Positions 8,094-17,490 of a stretch of DNA of 64,000 bases are shown here, piece after piece. Position 1 is the stretch's first letter; every line of letters starts with the position of its first letter. The position numbers and the translations under genes were made by a program. A model generated the notes under the pieces. The model was not told the origin of the DNA. It ran no database searches and saw only the letters and a list, made by a program, of their open reading frames with translations. The DNA comes from Dyella acidisoli (GTDB lineage Bacteria; Pseudomonadota; Gammaproteobacteria; Xanthomonadales; Rhodanobacteraceae), in assembly GCF_030160295.1 (NCBI RefSeq), contig NZ_BSOB01000061.1, forward strand, positions 664 to 64,663, read 5' to 3'.

Positions 8094-8939
8094 ATGCAAA
8101 CGCTTCAAGACGCAGCGAGCCTGCGTGCCACCATTCGCGGCTGGCGCGCACAAGGCCACATGGTTGGCTTCGTGCCAACATTGGGCAACCTGCACGCGGG
8201 TCATCACTCGCTGGTGAAGCTGGCGCGTGCGCGTGCCGATCGCGTGGTGGCTAGCGTGTTCGTCAATCCAACGCAGTTCGGGCCGAACGAAGATTTCGAG
8301 CGCTATCCGCGCACTTTGGCGCAGGATCAGGCTGGGCTCGCCGAATCCGGTTGCGATCTATTGTTCGCGCCGGATGTGGCGACCCTGTATCCGTTTGGCG
8401 CAGACAAAAGCGTGAGCCTGCATGTGCCCGAGCTCACCGATACGCTGGAAGGTGCGCATCGGCCCGGCCATTTCGATGGCGTGGCGACGGTGGTGTGCAA
8501 GCTGTTCAATCTGGTGCAGCCAGATATCGCCATCTTCGGACAGAAGGATTTCCAGCAACTAAAAGTGATCGAGCGCATGGTGCGCGACCTTTCATTGCCG
8601 GTGAAAGTGATGAGCGGCCCCACGCAGCGCGCGGATGACGGGCTGGCGCTCAGCTCACGCAATCAATACCTCTCAGTCAGCGATCGGCAGACGGCGGCGC
8701 TGATCTACGAAACCCTGCAGCAGATGCGCGACCTGATCGCCAAGGGGCATGCCCGCAAGGTGGTCGAGCAGGCGGCGGCGTCCAAGCTGGAACGTGCCGG
8801 CTTCGTCCCGGATTACGCCGCCATCCGGCGCGCCGAAGACCTCGCCGAGCCGGGTGACGGCGAGCGGGAAGGGCTGGTGGCGTTGATCGCTGCCCGTTTA
8901 GGGACCACCCGGCTGATCGATAACCTGTTGTTCGACTAA
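8094..8939 (+). CDS. panC: Pantothenate synthetase
   Basis: A 281-residue ATP-dependent ligase that joins pantoate and beta-alanine. The nucleotide-binding signature is PTLGNLHAGHHSL (HxGH motif), with further family motifs VFVNPTQFGPNEDFERYPR and FGQKDFQQL, and the KMSKS-like SSRN loop near residue 185. The ATG at 8094 fits the family N-terminus; the open frame itself begins further upstream inside panB. It ends just before a long palindrome that separates it from panD. Confidence 0.95.
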   Translation: MQTLQDAASLRATIRGWRAQGHMVGFVPTLGNLHAGHHSLVKLARARADRVVASVFVNPTQFGPNEDFERYPRTLAQDQAGLAESGCDLLFAPDVATLYPFGADKSVSLHVPELTDTLEGAHRPGHFDGVATVVCKLFNLVQPDIAIFGQKDFQQLKVIERMVRDLSLPVKVMSGPTQRADDGLALSSRNQYLSVSDRQTAALIYETLQQMRDLIAKGHARKVVEQAAASKLERAGFVPDYAAIRRAEDLAEPGDGEREGLVALIAARLGTTRLIDNLLFD

Positions 8940-8940
8940 G

Positions 8941-9098
8941 AGCCTGTTCAATGTCTCGGCGTGGTTCGCATAACCCCTGAATGGTCGTCAGGTGGTCGCG
9001 CGTGGCGCAGCGCCAGACTGGCTGTCTGGTCAAGCCGCGCACGGCCGCATGGCGGCCACTCAGGGGTTATGCGAGCTGCGGGGGATATTGAGCAGGCT
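8941..9098. repeat. Long imperfect palindrome between panC and panD
   Basis: A 158-bp inverted repeat. The ends read AGCCTGTTCAATGTC (8941-8955) and GATATTGAGCAGGCT (9084-9098), the next block is CGCATAACCCCTGA (8968-8981) against TCAGGGGTTATGCG, and the centre holds CCAGAC/GTCTGG. Many mismatches are of the G-T type, so the RNA would fold into one long hairpin. It starts two bases after panC. It is MITE- or large-REP-like; no transposase is present. Confidence 0.8.
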
Positions 9099-9221
9099 CT
9101 CGGCTTGTGGGTATTGAACGCCTCTTGGCCATCCCCATGTACCGGCCGGGAGCCGTTGCGGCCATGGCGGCAGCGGCTGGATAATAGCGAGCTATGCAGG
9201 CAGTTCCTGCTGGAAAAAGTC

Positions 9222-9608
9222 ATGCACCTGAACATGCTCAAGGCGAAGATCCATCGTGCAACCGTAACCCATGCGGAGCTGCACTATGAAGGCTCGATCG
9301 CCATCGATGGCCTGCTGCTAGACGCATCAGGCATCCGCGAATACGAACAGATCCACGCCTGGAACATCAATAACGGCAAGCGCTTCGTCACCTACGCGCT
9401 GCGTGCCGAAGAAGGCTCCGGCATCATCTCCGTGAACGGCAGCGCCGCGCACCGTGCGCAGCCGGGTGATTTGGTCATCATTGCGGCCTTCGTCCATCTT
9501 GATCAGGCGGAAGTGGAAAAATTCCAGCCGACGCTGGTGTACGTGGACAAGGACAACCGCATCAGCCACACGAATCGCTCGATTCCGAAGCAGATGGCTG
9601 CCGCGTAA
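9222..9608 (+). CDS. panD: Aspartate 1-decarboxylase precursor
   Basis: A 128-residue pyruvoyl enzyme that makes beta-alanine for pantothenate. Self-cleavage between G24 and S25 in [11 protein letters not shown] generates the pyruvoyl group. Other family segments are NGKRFVTYA and [16 protein letters not shown] chose the ATG at 9222, which matches the E. coli N-terminus in register and follows GGAAAAAG; an ATG at 9234 would delete part of the first strand. It completes a pan cluster but is separated from panC by about 280 bases that include the long palindrome. Confidence 0.95.
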   Translation: MHLNMLKAKIHRATVTHAELHYEGSIAIDGLLLDASGIREYEQIHAWNINNGKRFVTYALRAEEGSGIISVNGSAAHRAQPGDLVIIAAFVHLDQAEVEKFQPTLVYVDKDNRISHTNRSIPKQMAAA

Positions 9609-9657
9609 GCGCGGCGGTTTCACATAGATTGCCATGAGGGTCGCGTTACTCTCATGG

Positions 9658-9740
9658 CCGTCATTCCCGCGAAAGCGGGAATCTATTTTCAACGGATGTA
9701 TCAGAGCAAGATGGATTCCCGCTTTCGCGGGAATGACGGC
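9658..9740. repeat. Type A repeat pair (inverted)
   Basis: Two copies of the TTCCCGC/GCGGGAA palindrome in opposite orientation, about 55 bases apart, each flanked by CCGTCAT or ATGACGG. They fill the gap between the convergent panD and queG genes and could act as a terminator for both. Confidence 0.8.
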
Positions 9741-9749
9741 ATTTGGGCA

Positions 9750-10817
9750 TTAGCCGTGACGTGCGAGTGCCCACGCCACATGCTCGCGCACAATGGCTGA
9801 AGGATGATCTGCGCGTGCCTGCAACGCCATACGCACTTCCTCTGACTTTGGCGCATTTCCCAGCGCCACCGCGATATTGCGTAACCATCCTTCATAACCG
9901 GCACGGCGAATCGCCATGCCTTCCGTGCGCTTGAGAAATTCCTCTTCGCTCCATGCGAACAGTTCCACCAGCTTGGCGCCATCCAGGCTGTGCCTCGGCG
10001 CGAAGTCCGGTTCCGTGGCGTCTTGCGCGAACTTGTTCCACGGGCAGATCAGCTGGCAATCGTCACAGCCGAAGATACGGTTGCCCATTGGCGCACGCAG
10101 CTCCTCGGGGATCGCGCCTTTCAGTTCGATCGTGAGATAGGAAATGCAGCGACGCGCATCCAGGCGATACGGCGCCACGATCGCCTGCGTGGGGCAAATG
10201 TCGATGCACTTCCGGCACGTGCCGCAATGCGCGCTGGCCGGTTCGTCCACCGGTAGTGGCAGATTGGTGTACAGCTCGCCGAGGAAAAAGTACGAGCCCG
10301 CCTGGCGATGGATCAGCACGGTGTGCTTGCCGATCCAGCCGAGCCCCGCATTGCGTGCCAGCGCTTTTTCCAACACCGGTGCTGAATCGACATAGGCGCG
10401 ATAACCGAAGTCGCCGACCGCTTCGCGAATGCGCTCGGCCAGTTTCTGCAGGCGATTGCGCATCAGCTTGTGGTAGTCGCGGCCCAGCGCATAACGTGCT
10501 ACGTAGCCTGCTTCGGCATCGCGCAGCACATCCCAGGCGTGCTGCGTGCCGGGCGGAAGGTAATCCATGCGCACGGAGATCACGCGCTGCGTGCCGGGTT
10601 CCAGTTCGTCCGGCCGGCTCCGCTTGGTGCCATGGCGTGCCATGTACTCCATCTCGCCGTGATAGCCATCTTCCAGCCAGTGCTGCAGGTGCTGTTCGTC
10701 CTGTTCCAGCGTTACGCCGCTGATGCCCGCTTCCGCAAAGCCGAGCTCGCGCGCCCAGTGCTTGATATCGAGGGCGAGTGCGGCGTAATCAGGAGAGGTT
10801 TGCGTGGACATGTGCAT
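9750..10817 (-). CDS. queG: Epoxyqueuosine reductase
   Basis: A 355-residue cobalamin-dependent enzyme that performs the last step of queuosine synthesis in tRNA. It has the two 4Fe-4S motifs CGTCRKCIDICPTQAI and GCDDCQLICPWN. The N-terminal domain carries the family segment DYLPPG, and the C-terminus has HEAT-like helices (WLRNIAVALGN...HPSAIVREHVAWAL). The ATG at 10817 is used; a second ATG two codons later is equally possible. It is divergent from nnrDE, with only 28 bases between start codons, a conserved gammaproteobacterial arrangement. Confidence 0.94.
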   Translation of the reverse strand: MHMSTQTSPDYAALALDIKHWARELGFAEAGISGVTLEQDEQHLQHWLEDGYHGEMEYMARHGTKRSRPDELEPGTQRVISVRMDYLPPGTQHAWDVLRDAEAGYVARYALGRDYHKLMRNRLQKLAERIREAVGDFGYRAYVDSAPVLEKALARNAGLGWIGKHTVLIHRQAGSYFFLGELYTNLPLPVDEPASAHCGTCRKCIDICPTQAIVAPYRLDARRCISYLTIELKGAIPEELRAPMGNRIFGCDDCQLICPWNKFAQDATEPDFAPRHSLDGAKLVELFAWSEEEFLKRTEGMAIRRAGYEGWLRNIAVALGNAPKSEEVRMALQARADHPSAIVREHVAWALARHG

Positions 10818-10845
10818 AGTCTAATCGCGTCCCTATAATCCGCCG

Positions 10846-12330
10846 ATGCATGCAGACCGCCACCTTCGCGATCTCTACACCGTCGAACAGGTTCGCGCGC
10901 TCGATCGGCGCGCCATCGATGATCTGGGCATCAGCGGTTTCGAGCTGATGAACCGGGCAGCCACTGCGACGTTTACTTTTCTGTGTCGGCAATGGCCGCA
11001 GGCGCGGCGACTGGTGGTGTTCTGCGGTCCGGGCAATAACGGCGGTGACGGCTATTTGCTAGCCAACTTGGCCTATGCCGCCAACCTGGCTGTCGAAGTG
11101 GTGGAACTCAGCGACGCAGCACGCGGCGACGCGGCGCTTGCACGTGATACGTGGCTGCGTAATGCAGGCACTACGCATCGCTGGCATCAGGACGCCTTGC
11201 TGCCACAGGCTGACGTATACGTGGATGCGCTCTATGGCACTGGCTTGAACCGCGCGCTCGAGCCTGCCGCTGGCGCGTTGATCGAACGCATCAATGCTTC
11301 CGGCGTTCCCATTCTGGCGTTGGATGTCCCATCGGGATTGAACGCGGATACTGGGCATTGCCCAGGTATAGCGATGCGCGCGCAGGCAACCGTGAGCTTC
11401 ATCGCGGCCAAGCGTGGCCTGTATACCGGGCAAGCCGCCACGAAGACCGGCACGCTGTTCATCGATACGCTTGGGTTGCCGGACATCCTGTGGCAGGGCA
11501 TGCCTGCCGATGCAGCGCTGCTCGACGCCATGCATCTGGGGCCGCGGTCACGCGATGCGCATAAGGGCGACAGCGGGCACGTGCTGGCGATCGGTGGCGA
11601 CCATGGCACGGCTGGCGCGATCCGCTTATGCGGTGAAGCGGCGCTACGCGGCGGCGCAGGGCTCGTGAGCGTCGCGACGCGTGCGGAAAATCTGATCGCC
11701 TTGAACAGCGCTCGGCCGGAATTGATGGCGCACGGCGTCCATGGTCCGCAGGAATTACAGCCGCTATTGAGTCGCGCCACTGTGCTCGCGGTAGGGCCGG
11801 GCCTGGGGCAGGGCGCGTGGGGGCATGCGTTATGGCTCACTGCGCTCGATAGCGGCAAGCCGTTAGTGCTGGATGCCGATGGATTGAATCTGCTTGCGCA
11901 CGAGCAGCGCCGCTTCACTACACCCGTAGTGCTTACGCCGCATCCGGGTGAGGCAGCCCGATTGCTCGAAAAGAGCAACGCAGAAGTGCAAATGGATCGC
12001 TTTGCTGCGGCGCGTGAACTGGCTCAACGCTATGGCGCCGTGGTTGTGCTGAAAGGATCGGGCTCGCTCATCGCTCATCCGGATGGACGTCTAGACGTCT
12101 GTACATGGGGCAATCCCGGCATGGGGAGCGGAGGCATGGGCGATCTGCTTACCGGCATCATCGCCGCATTGATGGCCCAAGGTTGCTCGGCGTGGGATGC
12201 CGCGCGCATTGGCGTAGGCCTGCATGCGCGCGCCGGCGATGTGGCTGCACGCAAGGGCGAGCGTGGCTTGCTTGCAAGTGATCTGCTTGAGCCGCTGCGC
12301 TTGCTCGGCAATGGAATCGAGCATGATTGA
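10846..12330 (+). CDS. nnrD: Bifunctional NAD(P)H-hydrate epimerase / dehydratase
   Basis: A 494-residue fusion that repairs hydrated NAD(P)H. The N-terminal epimerase (YjeF_N, about residues 1-215) has the loop CGPGNNGGDGYLLA and DALYGTG. The C-terminal ADP-dependent dehydratase (about 225-490) has HKGDSGHVLAIGG, VGPGLG, LDADGLN, TPHPGEAARL and the ribokinase-like GNPGMGSGGMGDLLTG near the end. The tsaE start overlaps its stop codon, and the order queG/nnrDE-tsaE-amiB-mutL is that of E. coli. Confidence 0.95.
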   Translation: MHADRHLRDLYTVEQVRALDRRAIDDLGISGFELMNRAATATFTFLCRQWPQARRLVVFCGPGNNGGDGYLLANLAYAANLAVEVVELSDAARGDAALARDTWLRNAGTTHRWHQDALLPQADVYVDALYGTGLNRALEPAAGALIERINASGVPILALDVPSGLNADTGHCPGIAMRAQATVSFIAAKRGLYTGQAATKTGTLFIDTLGLPDILWQGMPADAALLDAMHLGPRSRDAHKGDSGHVLAIGGDHGTAGAIRLCGEAALRGGAGLVSVATRAENLIALNSARPELMAHGVHGPQELQPLLSRATVLAVGPGLGQGAWGHALWLTALDSGKPLVLDADGLNLLAHEQRRFTTPVVLTPHPGEAARLLEKSNAEVQMDRFAAARELAQRYGAVVVLKGSGSLIAHPDGRLDVCTWGNPGMGSGGMGDLLTGIIAALMAQGCSAWDAARIGVGLHARAGDVAARKGERGLLASDLLEPLRLLGNGIEHD

Positions 12331-12784
12331 AGAGCAATGGGATCTGCCTAACGAAGACGCCACGCGCGGGTTGGGCGCGCAGGTTGCCGGCACACTGGTC
12401 GGTGGCCTGGTCATTTATCTGCGTGGTGAACTGGGTGCTGGCAAAACCAGCTTCGCCAGAGCCCTGCTGACGGCGCTGGGGGTAGGTGAGCGCATCAAAA
12501 GCCCAACCTACAGCCTGGTCGAGGGCTATCGCACCCGGGATGGTCGTCCCGCCTGGCATCTGGATCTTTACCGCATCGCTGATCCCGGCGAACTCGAATG
12601 GCTGGGCCTGGACGCGCTGGCCGAGCCCAACGCCGTCGTGCTGGTGGAGTGGCCCGAGCGTGGCCGGGGTGCATTGCCTGAGGCGGATTTGGAAGTGCAC
12701 TTGGGCTATCGAGGCGCCGGCCGCCATGCGCGCCTGCAGGCCAAGACCCTGCGCGGCGAACAGGCGCTGACCCACGTGGGTTGA
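12323..12784 (+). CDS. tsaE: tRNA t6A biosynthesis ATPase TsaE
   Basis: A 153-residue P-loop ATPase required with TsaB, TsaC and TsaD for threonylcarbamoyladenosine at tRNA position 37. Walker A is GELGAGKTSF, followed by the family segments IKSPTYSLVEGY and HLDLYRI, and VLVEWPERG. I chose the ATG at 12323, inside the end of nnrD (8-base overlap), giving the exact E. coli length; an in-frame ATG at 12311 is an alternative. Confidence 0.93.
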   Translation: MIEEQWDLPNEDATRGLGAQVAGTLVGGLVIYLRGELGAGKTSFARALLTALGVGERIKSPTYSLVEGYRTRDGRPAWHLDLYRIADPGELEWLGLDALAEPNAVVLVEWPERGRGALPEADLEVHLGYRGAGRHARLQAKTLRGEQALTHVG

Positions 12785-12971
12785 ACGCGCCACCTCGTAA
12801 GTATCGGTGCCATCAAGGAAAACTGAACAAACAGACGGGCTCGCGCCGGTCTGTAAAATGCGTGGCTTAGGGGCAATAGCTTGACCTGATCTGACAAATG
12901 CTGCGCAGGTCATGGAAAATTAAAGGAAAACCTCTTGCATTCAGGAATGTGGTGAGCTTCAATGCGGCACC

Positions 12972-14531
12972 ATGAGGGCCTATCTCACTCGCATTTGTTG
13001 GCTTACCGGTACCGCGCTGGTTGCTGCGGCGCCTGGGCTCGCCTTGCAGGCAGCCGAGGTGAAGGACGCTCGCGTCTGGGCCAGTCACGACTACACCCGC
13101 GTGGTGTTCGATCTTTCCGGCCCCGCCAAATACAAACTCAGCCAGGACGGCGACCGGATCGTGCTCGAGCTGGCCGACAGCAACGCAGCCGGCAAACTGG
13201 CACCTTCTGCGCAGGGTCTGTTCAAGGGACTCGATAGCGCGCCACAAGGTGACGCCCTGCGTTTGACCGCCTCGGTGGCATCGGGCAGCCAGCCCAAGAC
13301 CTTCCTGCTTGGCCCATCCGGCCAGGCCGGCTACCGGCTGGTGCTGGATCTCTATCCAGGTAACGGCAAACCTTCGACTGCGCCCGCCAAGCCCGAAGCA
13401 TCTGATGAAGCCGGCGATACCGCGGTGGCATCGAGCAAGCCGGCACCGGCTGCTCCCACTTCCGATGCGACCGACGACAACGCCGATGCCCCGGCTCCCG
13501 TGGTGATCAATGCCAGCAGCAAGCTGACCTCACGCAAGGGTGTTACCACGCGCCAGGCGGCGGTGTTGTTGAACAGCCAGCGTCAGGTGATCGTGGCGGT
13601 GGACGCCGGGCACGGCGGCAAGGATCAGGGCGCGCATGGCCCCAACGGCGTGCTGGAGAAAGACGTCACACTAGCCGTGGCGCGCGTGCTCGCTGCGCAG
13701 ATCAATCGCCAGCCAGGCATGAAGGCCATCCTTACGCGCGATGGCGACTACTTCATTCCATTGAAACAGCGCTACGAGATCGCCCGCCAGAACCAGGCCG
13801 ACTTGTTCGTCGCCGTTCACGCCGATTCGTACCCCGGCAGCGACGCCAAGGGCGCGTCGGTATGGGTGTTGTCGCCGCGCGGCAAGAGTTCGGTGGCCGC
13901 GCAGATGCTGGCCGATCGTGAAAACAGTTCCGACCTGATCGGTGGCGTATCGCTGGCGGCGGAGAACGACGGCCTCGCTTCCGTGCTGCTGGATATGCAA
14001 CAAGGCTGGGCCGTGCAGGCCAGTGAAACGGTGGCCCAGAACGTTCTCAACGCCCTGTCGGCGATCGGGCCGACCCATCGCGGCTACGTGGAGCATGCCA
14101 ACTTCGTGGTGCTGCGCTCGCCCGACGTGCCCTCGATCTTGGTCGAGACGGCCTTCATCAGCAATCCAACGGAAGAGCGCAAGCTGCGCGATCCCACGCA
14201 TCAGCAGCAGTTGGCGACGGCGATCATGGATGGCGTGAAGGGCTACTTCATGAGCAGCCCGCCGCCGGGTACTTGGTTTGCAATGGAAGCCGCGCGCCGC
14301 AAGGGCATGGTGCCAGCCGGCAGCGATGCGGTGGCCAAGTCGGACACGGTCGTCAGTGCGTCCGAGCCCGCAGATGCCGATGCACGCGACCTGCACCGCG
14401 TTGCCACGGGCGAAACCTTGCGCAGCATTGCCAAGCAGTACGGCGTGAGCGTGGACTCACTCAAAAGCGTCAATGGCATCAACAGCAACAGCGTGCGCAC
14501 CGGCACGATGCTGGTGATTCCCAACAGTTAG
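12972..14531 (+). CDS. amiB: N-acetylmuramoyl-L-alanine amidase with AMIN and LysM domains
   Basis: A 519-residue periplasmic zinc amidase that splits septal peptidoglycan. In order: signal peptide (residues 1-28), AMIN targeting domain (about 29-128), a Pro/Ala-rich linker (130-185), Amidase_3 domain (about 205-418) and a LysM repeat at the C-terminus (about 470-518). Zinc ligands visible are H214 and E229 in VDAGHGGKDQGAHGPNGVLE, and His in FVAVHADS; the catalytic Glu is in SILVETAFISN. The tsaE-amiB-mutL context supports the AmiB name, although E. coli AmiB has no single matching LysM layout, so AmiC-like naming is possible. Confidence 0.9.
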   Translation: MRAYLTRICWLTGTALVAAAPGLALQAAEVKDARVWASHDYTRVVFDLSGPAKYKLSQDGDRIVLELADSNAAGKLAPSAQGLFKGLDSAPQGDALRLTASVASGSQPKTFLLGPSGQAGYRLVLDLYPGNGKPSTAPAKPEASDEAGDTAVASSKPAPAAPTSDATDDNADAPAPVVINASSKLTSRKGVTTRQAAVLLNSQRQVIVAVDAGHGGKDQGAHGPNGVLEKDVTLAVARVLAAQINRQPGMKAILTRDGDYFIPLKQRYEIARQNQADLFVAVHADSYPGSDAKGASVWVLSPRGKSSVAAQMLADRENSSDLIGGVSLAAENDGLASVLLDMQQGWAVQASETVAQNVLNALSAIGPTHRGYVEHANFVVLRSPDVPSILVETAFISNPTEERKLRDPTHQQQLATAIMDGVKGYFMSSPPPGTWFAMEAARRKGMVPAGSDAVAKSDTVVSASEPADADARDLHRVATGETLRSIAKQYGVSVDSLKSVNGINSNSVRTGTMLVIPNS

Positions 14532-14534
14532 GCT

Positions 14535-14616
14535 TCGTAAGTTGGGTTAGCGCAGCGTAACCCAACATCTTCGAAGCGGCATTGTTGGGTTACGCTGCGC
14601 TAACCCAACCAACCTA
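14535..14616. repeat. Type C palindromic repeat pair (GTTGGGTTA)
   Basis: Two exact inverted copies of a 26-bp unit, GTTGGGTTA followed by GCGCAGC and GTAACCCAAC, at 14541-14566 and 14584-14609. Each copy is itself nearly palindromic. They sit between amiB and mutL. Looser GTAGGTTGGGGT relatives occur near 24.7 and 48.3 kb. Confidence 0.8.
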
Positions 14617-14666
14617 CGGGAAATCCGGATAGTTGAGGGGACGCAGCGCTGCTAAGCTTGCGCCCC

Positions 14667-16490
14667 ATGTCCCGCATCCGTCCGCTCCCCCCCGAGCTCA
14701 TCAATCAAATTGCCGCTGGTGAAGTGATCGAGCGGCCGTCTTCGGTCGTGAAAGAGCTGGTCGAGAACAGTCTCGATGCCGGTGCTGCGCGCATCGAAGT
14801 CGACATCGAATTTGGCGGTGCGCGATTGATTCGCATACGCGACGATGGCGATGGCATTGCTGCCGAGGATCTGCCGCTGGCCGTGGCTTCGCACGCCACC
14901 AGCAAGATCGGCAGCTTCGATGATCTTGAGCACGTGGCCAGCATGGGCTTCCGCGGCGAAGCGCTGGCGTCGATGGCGTCGGTAGCGCGCTTTGCGATGA
15001 CGTCGCGCCTGCGCGGTGCGGACAACGCATTTCGCCTTGAGGTCGACAGCGGTCGCATGCAGGATGTGCGCCCCGCACAGCATCCGCAAGGCACCAGCGT
15101 GGAAGTGCGCGACTTGTTCTACAACGTGCCGGCACGGCGCAAATTTCTTCGTGCAGAGCGCACCGAATTTGCGCATATCGACGATCTTCTGAAATCGCTT
15201 GCGCTTGCGCGTAGCAGCGTGGAATTTCGCCTGAGCCACAACGGGAAATCGGTGCGCGTGTGGAAAGCGGCGCGCGATGAAAAGTCCATGCTCACGCGCG
15301 TGGCGGAAGTGCTCGGCGAATCGTTTCCACAACAAAGCCTGCGCATCGACCACGCATCGGCAGGTATGCGCCTGTCAGGATGGGTGGGATTGCCGACCGC
15401 CTCGCGCTCGCAAGCCGATGCGCAATATTTTTACGTGAATGGCCGCCTGGTACGCGATCGCGTCGTGGCGCACGCGGTGCGCCAGGCGTATGCCGATGTG
15501 TTGTTTCATGGTCGACATCCTGCTTTCGTGCTTTATCTGGAACTGGATCCAGCCGGCGTGGATGTGAACGTGCATCCGGCCAAAAGCGAAGTGCGCTTTC
15601 GCGAACAGCGATTGGTGCATGATTTTCTGTTCCGCACGTTGCACGAAGCGCTTGCGGAAACGCGTGCTGGTCAGCATACGCCGGCGGAGACACCTGCATG
15701 GCCATCCAGCGCGGGCGTGGTGTCCGCGGTCGCGCAGGAAGCAAGCCGCCAGGTAAGCAGCTGGCCCAGCAACGCCATGCAAAGTCGTTTGCATCTGGGT
15801 GTGCGCGAAGAGCCGCTGGCGGACTATGCGGCTTTGCTCGGCGATGCCGCGGTCGAACAGATGGCGATCGCGCCGCAAGCCATGCCTGCCACCGACGATA
15901 GCGAAGCGCCGCCGCTCGGTTATGCGATCGCGCAGCTCAAGACCATTTACATCCTCGCCGAGAATGCGCATGGCCTGGTGCTGGTCGACATGCATGCCGC
16001 GCATGAGCGCATTACCTACGAAAAACTGAAAAATGGCCGTGCATGCAGCAATCTTCGCTCGCAGATATTGCTGGTGCCGCTGTCAGTGCCGGTAAGCGCG
16101 AAAGAAGCGGCTGCCGCAGAAGAACACGGTGAAGCGCTGTCCGTCTGGGGTCTGGAACTTTCGCGCAGCGGACCTTCCGCCGTCGTCGTGCGGCGTATCC
16201 CGGCATTGTTGGAAGGTGCAGACGTTGCCGAACTCACGCGCAGTGTGCTCGGTGAACTCGCGCAGCACGGCAGCTCGCGTCAGTTGCAAGAGCTGGAAAA
16301 CGAACTGCTCTCCACCATGGCCTGCCACGGTTCGGTGCGCGCAGGTCGGCGTCTCAGCATCCCGGAAATGAATGCGCTGCTGCGCGAAATGGAGGCGACC
16401 GAGCGGTCTGGACAATGCAATCATGGCCGCCCTACGTGGGTGCAGCTGGGTATGACCGAACTGGATAAGCTTTTTCTGCGCGGTCGGTAA
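14667..16490 (+). CDS. mutL: DNA mismatch repair protein MutL (endonuclease type)
   Basis: A 607-residue GHKL ATPase that couples MutS recognition to strand incision. N-terminal ATP-binding motifs are [19 protein letters not shown] (60-64) and GFRGEAL (94-100). Unlike E. coli MutL, the C-terminal domain keeps the metal-dependent endonuclease residues: a DMHA-x2-E-x4-E segment (D441, H443, E447, E452) and the CNHGRP motif (C584-P589), with ACHGSVRAG between. The canonical motif begins DQHA, so Q is M here. This points to a MutH-independent repair system. I chose the ATG at 14667; a TTG three codons upstream also lies in frame. Confidence 0.95.
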   Translation: MSRIRPLPPELINQIAAGEVIERPSSVVKELVENSLDAGAARIEVDIEFGGARLIRIRDDGDGIAAEDLPLAVASHATSKIGSFDDLEHVASMGFRGEALASMASVARFAMTSRLRGADNAFRLEVDSGRMQDVRPAQHPQGTSVEVRDLFYNVPARRKFLRAERTEFAHIDDLLKSLALARSSVEFRLSHNGKSVRVWKAARDEKSMLTRVAEVLGESFPQQSLRIDHASAGMRLSGWVGLPTASRSQADAQYFYVNGRLVRDRVVAHAVRQAYADVLFHGRHPAFVLYLELDPAGVDVNVHPAKSEVRFREQRLVHDFLFRTLHEALAETRAGQHTPAETPAWPSSAGVVSAVAQEASRQVSSWPSNAMQSRLHLGVREEPLADYAALLGDAAVEQMAIAPQAMPATDDSEAPPLGYAIAQLKTIYILAENAHGLVLVDMHAAHERITYEKLKNGRACSNLRSQILLVPLSVPVSAKEAAAAEEHGEALSVWGLELSRSGPSAVVVRRIPALLEGADVAELTRSVLGELAQHGSSRQLQELENELLSTMACHGSVRAGRRLSIPEMNALLREMEATERSGQCNHGRPTWVQLGMTELDKLFLRGR

Positions 16491-16558
16491 GTGATGCTTG
16501 TTTCCCTGATAAATAGACGTCCATACTGGTGGCTCTTGCATCGAGCGGAGCAAAACCC

Positions 16559-17479
16559 ATGTGGCGTAACGTCCTTGCCGGACTGATCCTAAGTAGTGGA
16601 GTGGCCCTCGTGCATGCCGATACCGTTCAATCCAATACCGCGCCTGATGCATACCAGCAGGGCATCGAGAAATGGCGCTCCGAGCGCGTTGGGCGATTGA
16701 CCGCGCCGGATGGCTGGCTCAGCCTGATCGGGCTGGAATGGCTGCAAGAAGGTGCCAACAAGGTGGGTGCTGCGCCCGATAACGACATCGTCCTGCAGGC
16801 CGGTCCCGCCCATCTGGGTGTGATCACGCTGGACAAATCGGGACAGGCGCACATCAAGCTGGCCAAGGACAGCGGTGCGACGGTCGACGGCAAACAGGTG
16901 GAGGAAGCCACGTTGGTCGATGACGCACACGTCGCCGGCAATGCATCACCCACCAAGGTCACGTTTGGTACGGCGAGTTTCTTCGTGATCGATCGCGAAG
17001 GTCGCAAGGCGTTGCGCGTCAAAGATGCTGACGCTGCCTCGCGCAAGCATTTCCTCGGCATCGACTATTTTCCGATCGATCCGTCGTGGCACATCGTGGC
17101 GGATTGGGTGCCGTTCGATCCGCCGCACGATCTCCAGATCGGTTCGGTGATCGGCACGATCGATACGGTAAAGGTTCCGGGCAAAGCGGTGTTCACGCGC
17201 GACGGACATACGTACGAGTTGCTGCCGTATCAGGAAGAACCGGGCGGCGAGTTGTTCTTCGTGCTAGCCGATCGCACGTCCGGTCATGAGACCTACGGCG
17301 CAGCGCGTTTCCTCTACGCCGCGCTACCGCAGAACGGCAAAGTGGTGCTGGATTTCAACAAGGCCTACAACCCGCCTTGCTCCTTCACGCCGTTTGCGAC
17401 ATGCCCGTTGGCGCCGCCGGAGAATCGTTTGGATTTAAGGATTACTGCGGGTGAGAAGAAGTACCGCGGCGGGCATTGA
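16559..17479 (+). CDS. Secreted DUF1684 protein
   Basis: A 306-residue protein with a cleavable signal peptide (about residues 1-22, ending VALVHA-D). The rest matches the DUF1684 pattern: WRSERVGRLTAPDGWLSLIGLEWL near the start and the family end motif DFNKAYNPPCSFTPFATCPLAPPENRL. The conserved cysteines in that end motif and the FHA-like beta fold are typical, but no reaction is established. I chose the ATG at 16559, which gives a good signal sequence; a GTG at 16529 would add ten residues before it. It is a single gene downstream of mutL. Confidence 0.85.
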   Translation: MWRNVLAGLILSSGVALVHADTVQSNTAPDAYQQGIEKWRSERVGRLTAPDGWLSLIGLEWLQEGANKVGAAPDNDIVLQAGPAHLGVITLDKSGQAHIKLAKDSGATVDGKQVEEATLVDDAHVAGNASPTKVTFGTASFFVIDREGRKALRVKDADAASRKHFLGIDYFPIDPSWHIVADWVPFDPPHDLQIGSVIGTIDTVKVPGKAVFTRDGHTYELLPYQEEPGGELFFVLADRTSGHETYGAARFLYAALPQNGKVVLDFNKAYNPPCSFTPFATCPLAPPENRLDLRITAGEKKYRGGH

Positions 17480-17490
17480 TTCCTGATCTG

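Noticed and set aside
9658-9740. CRISPR array in the palindromic repeat blocks
   Set aside because: The repeats occur as one or two inverted copies, not as direct repeats with regular spacers, and no cas genes are present.
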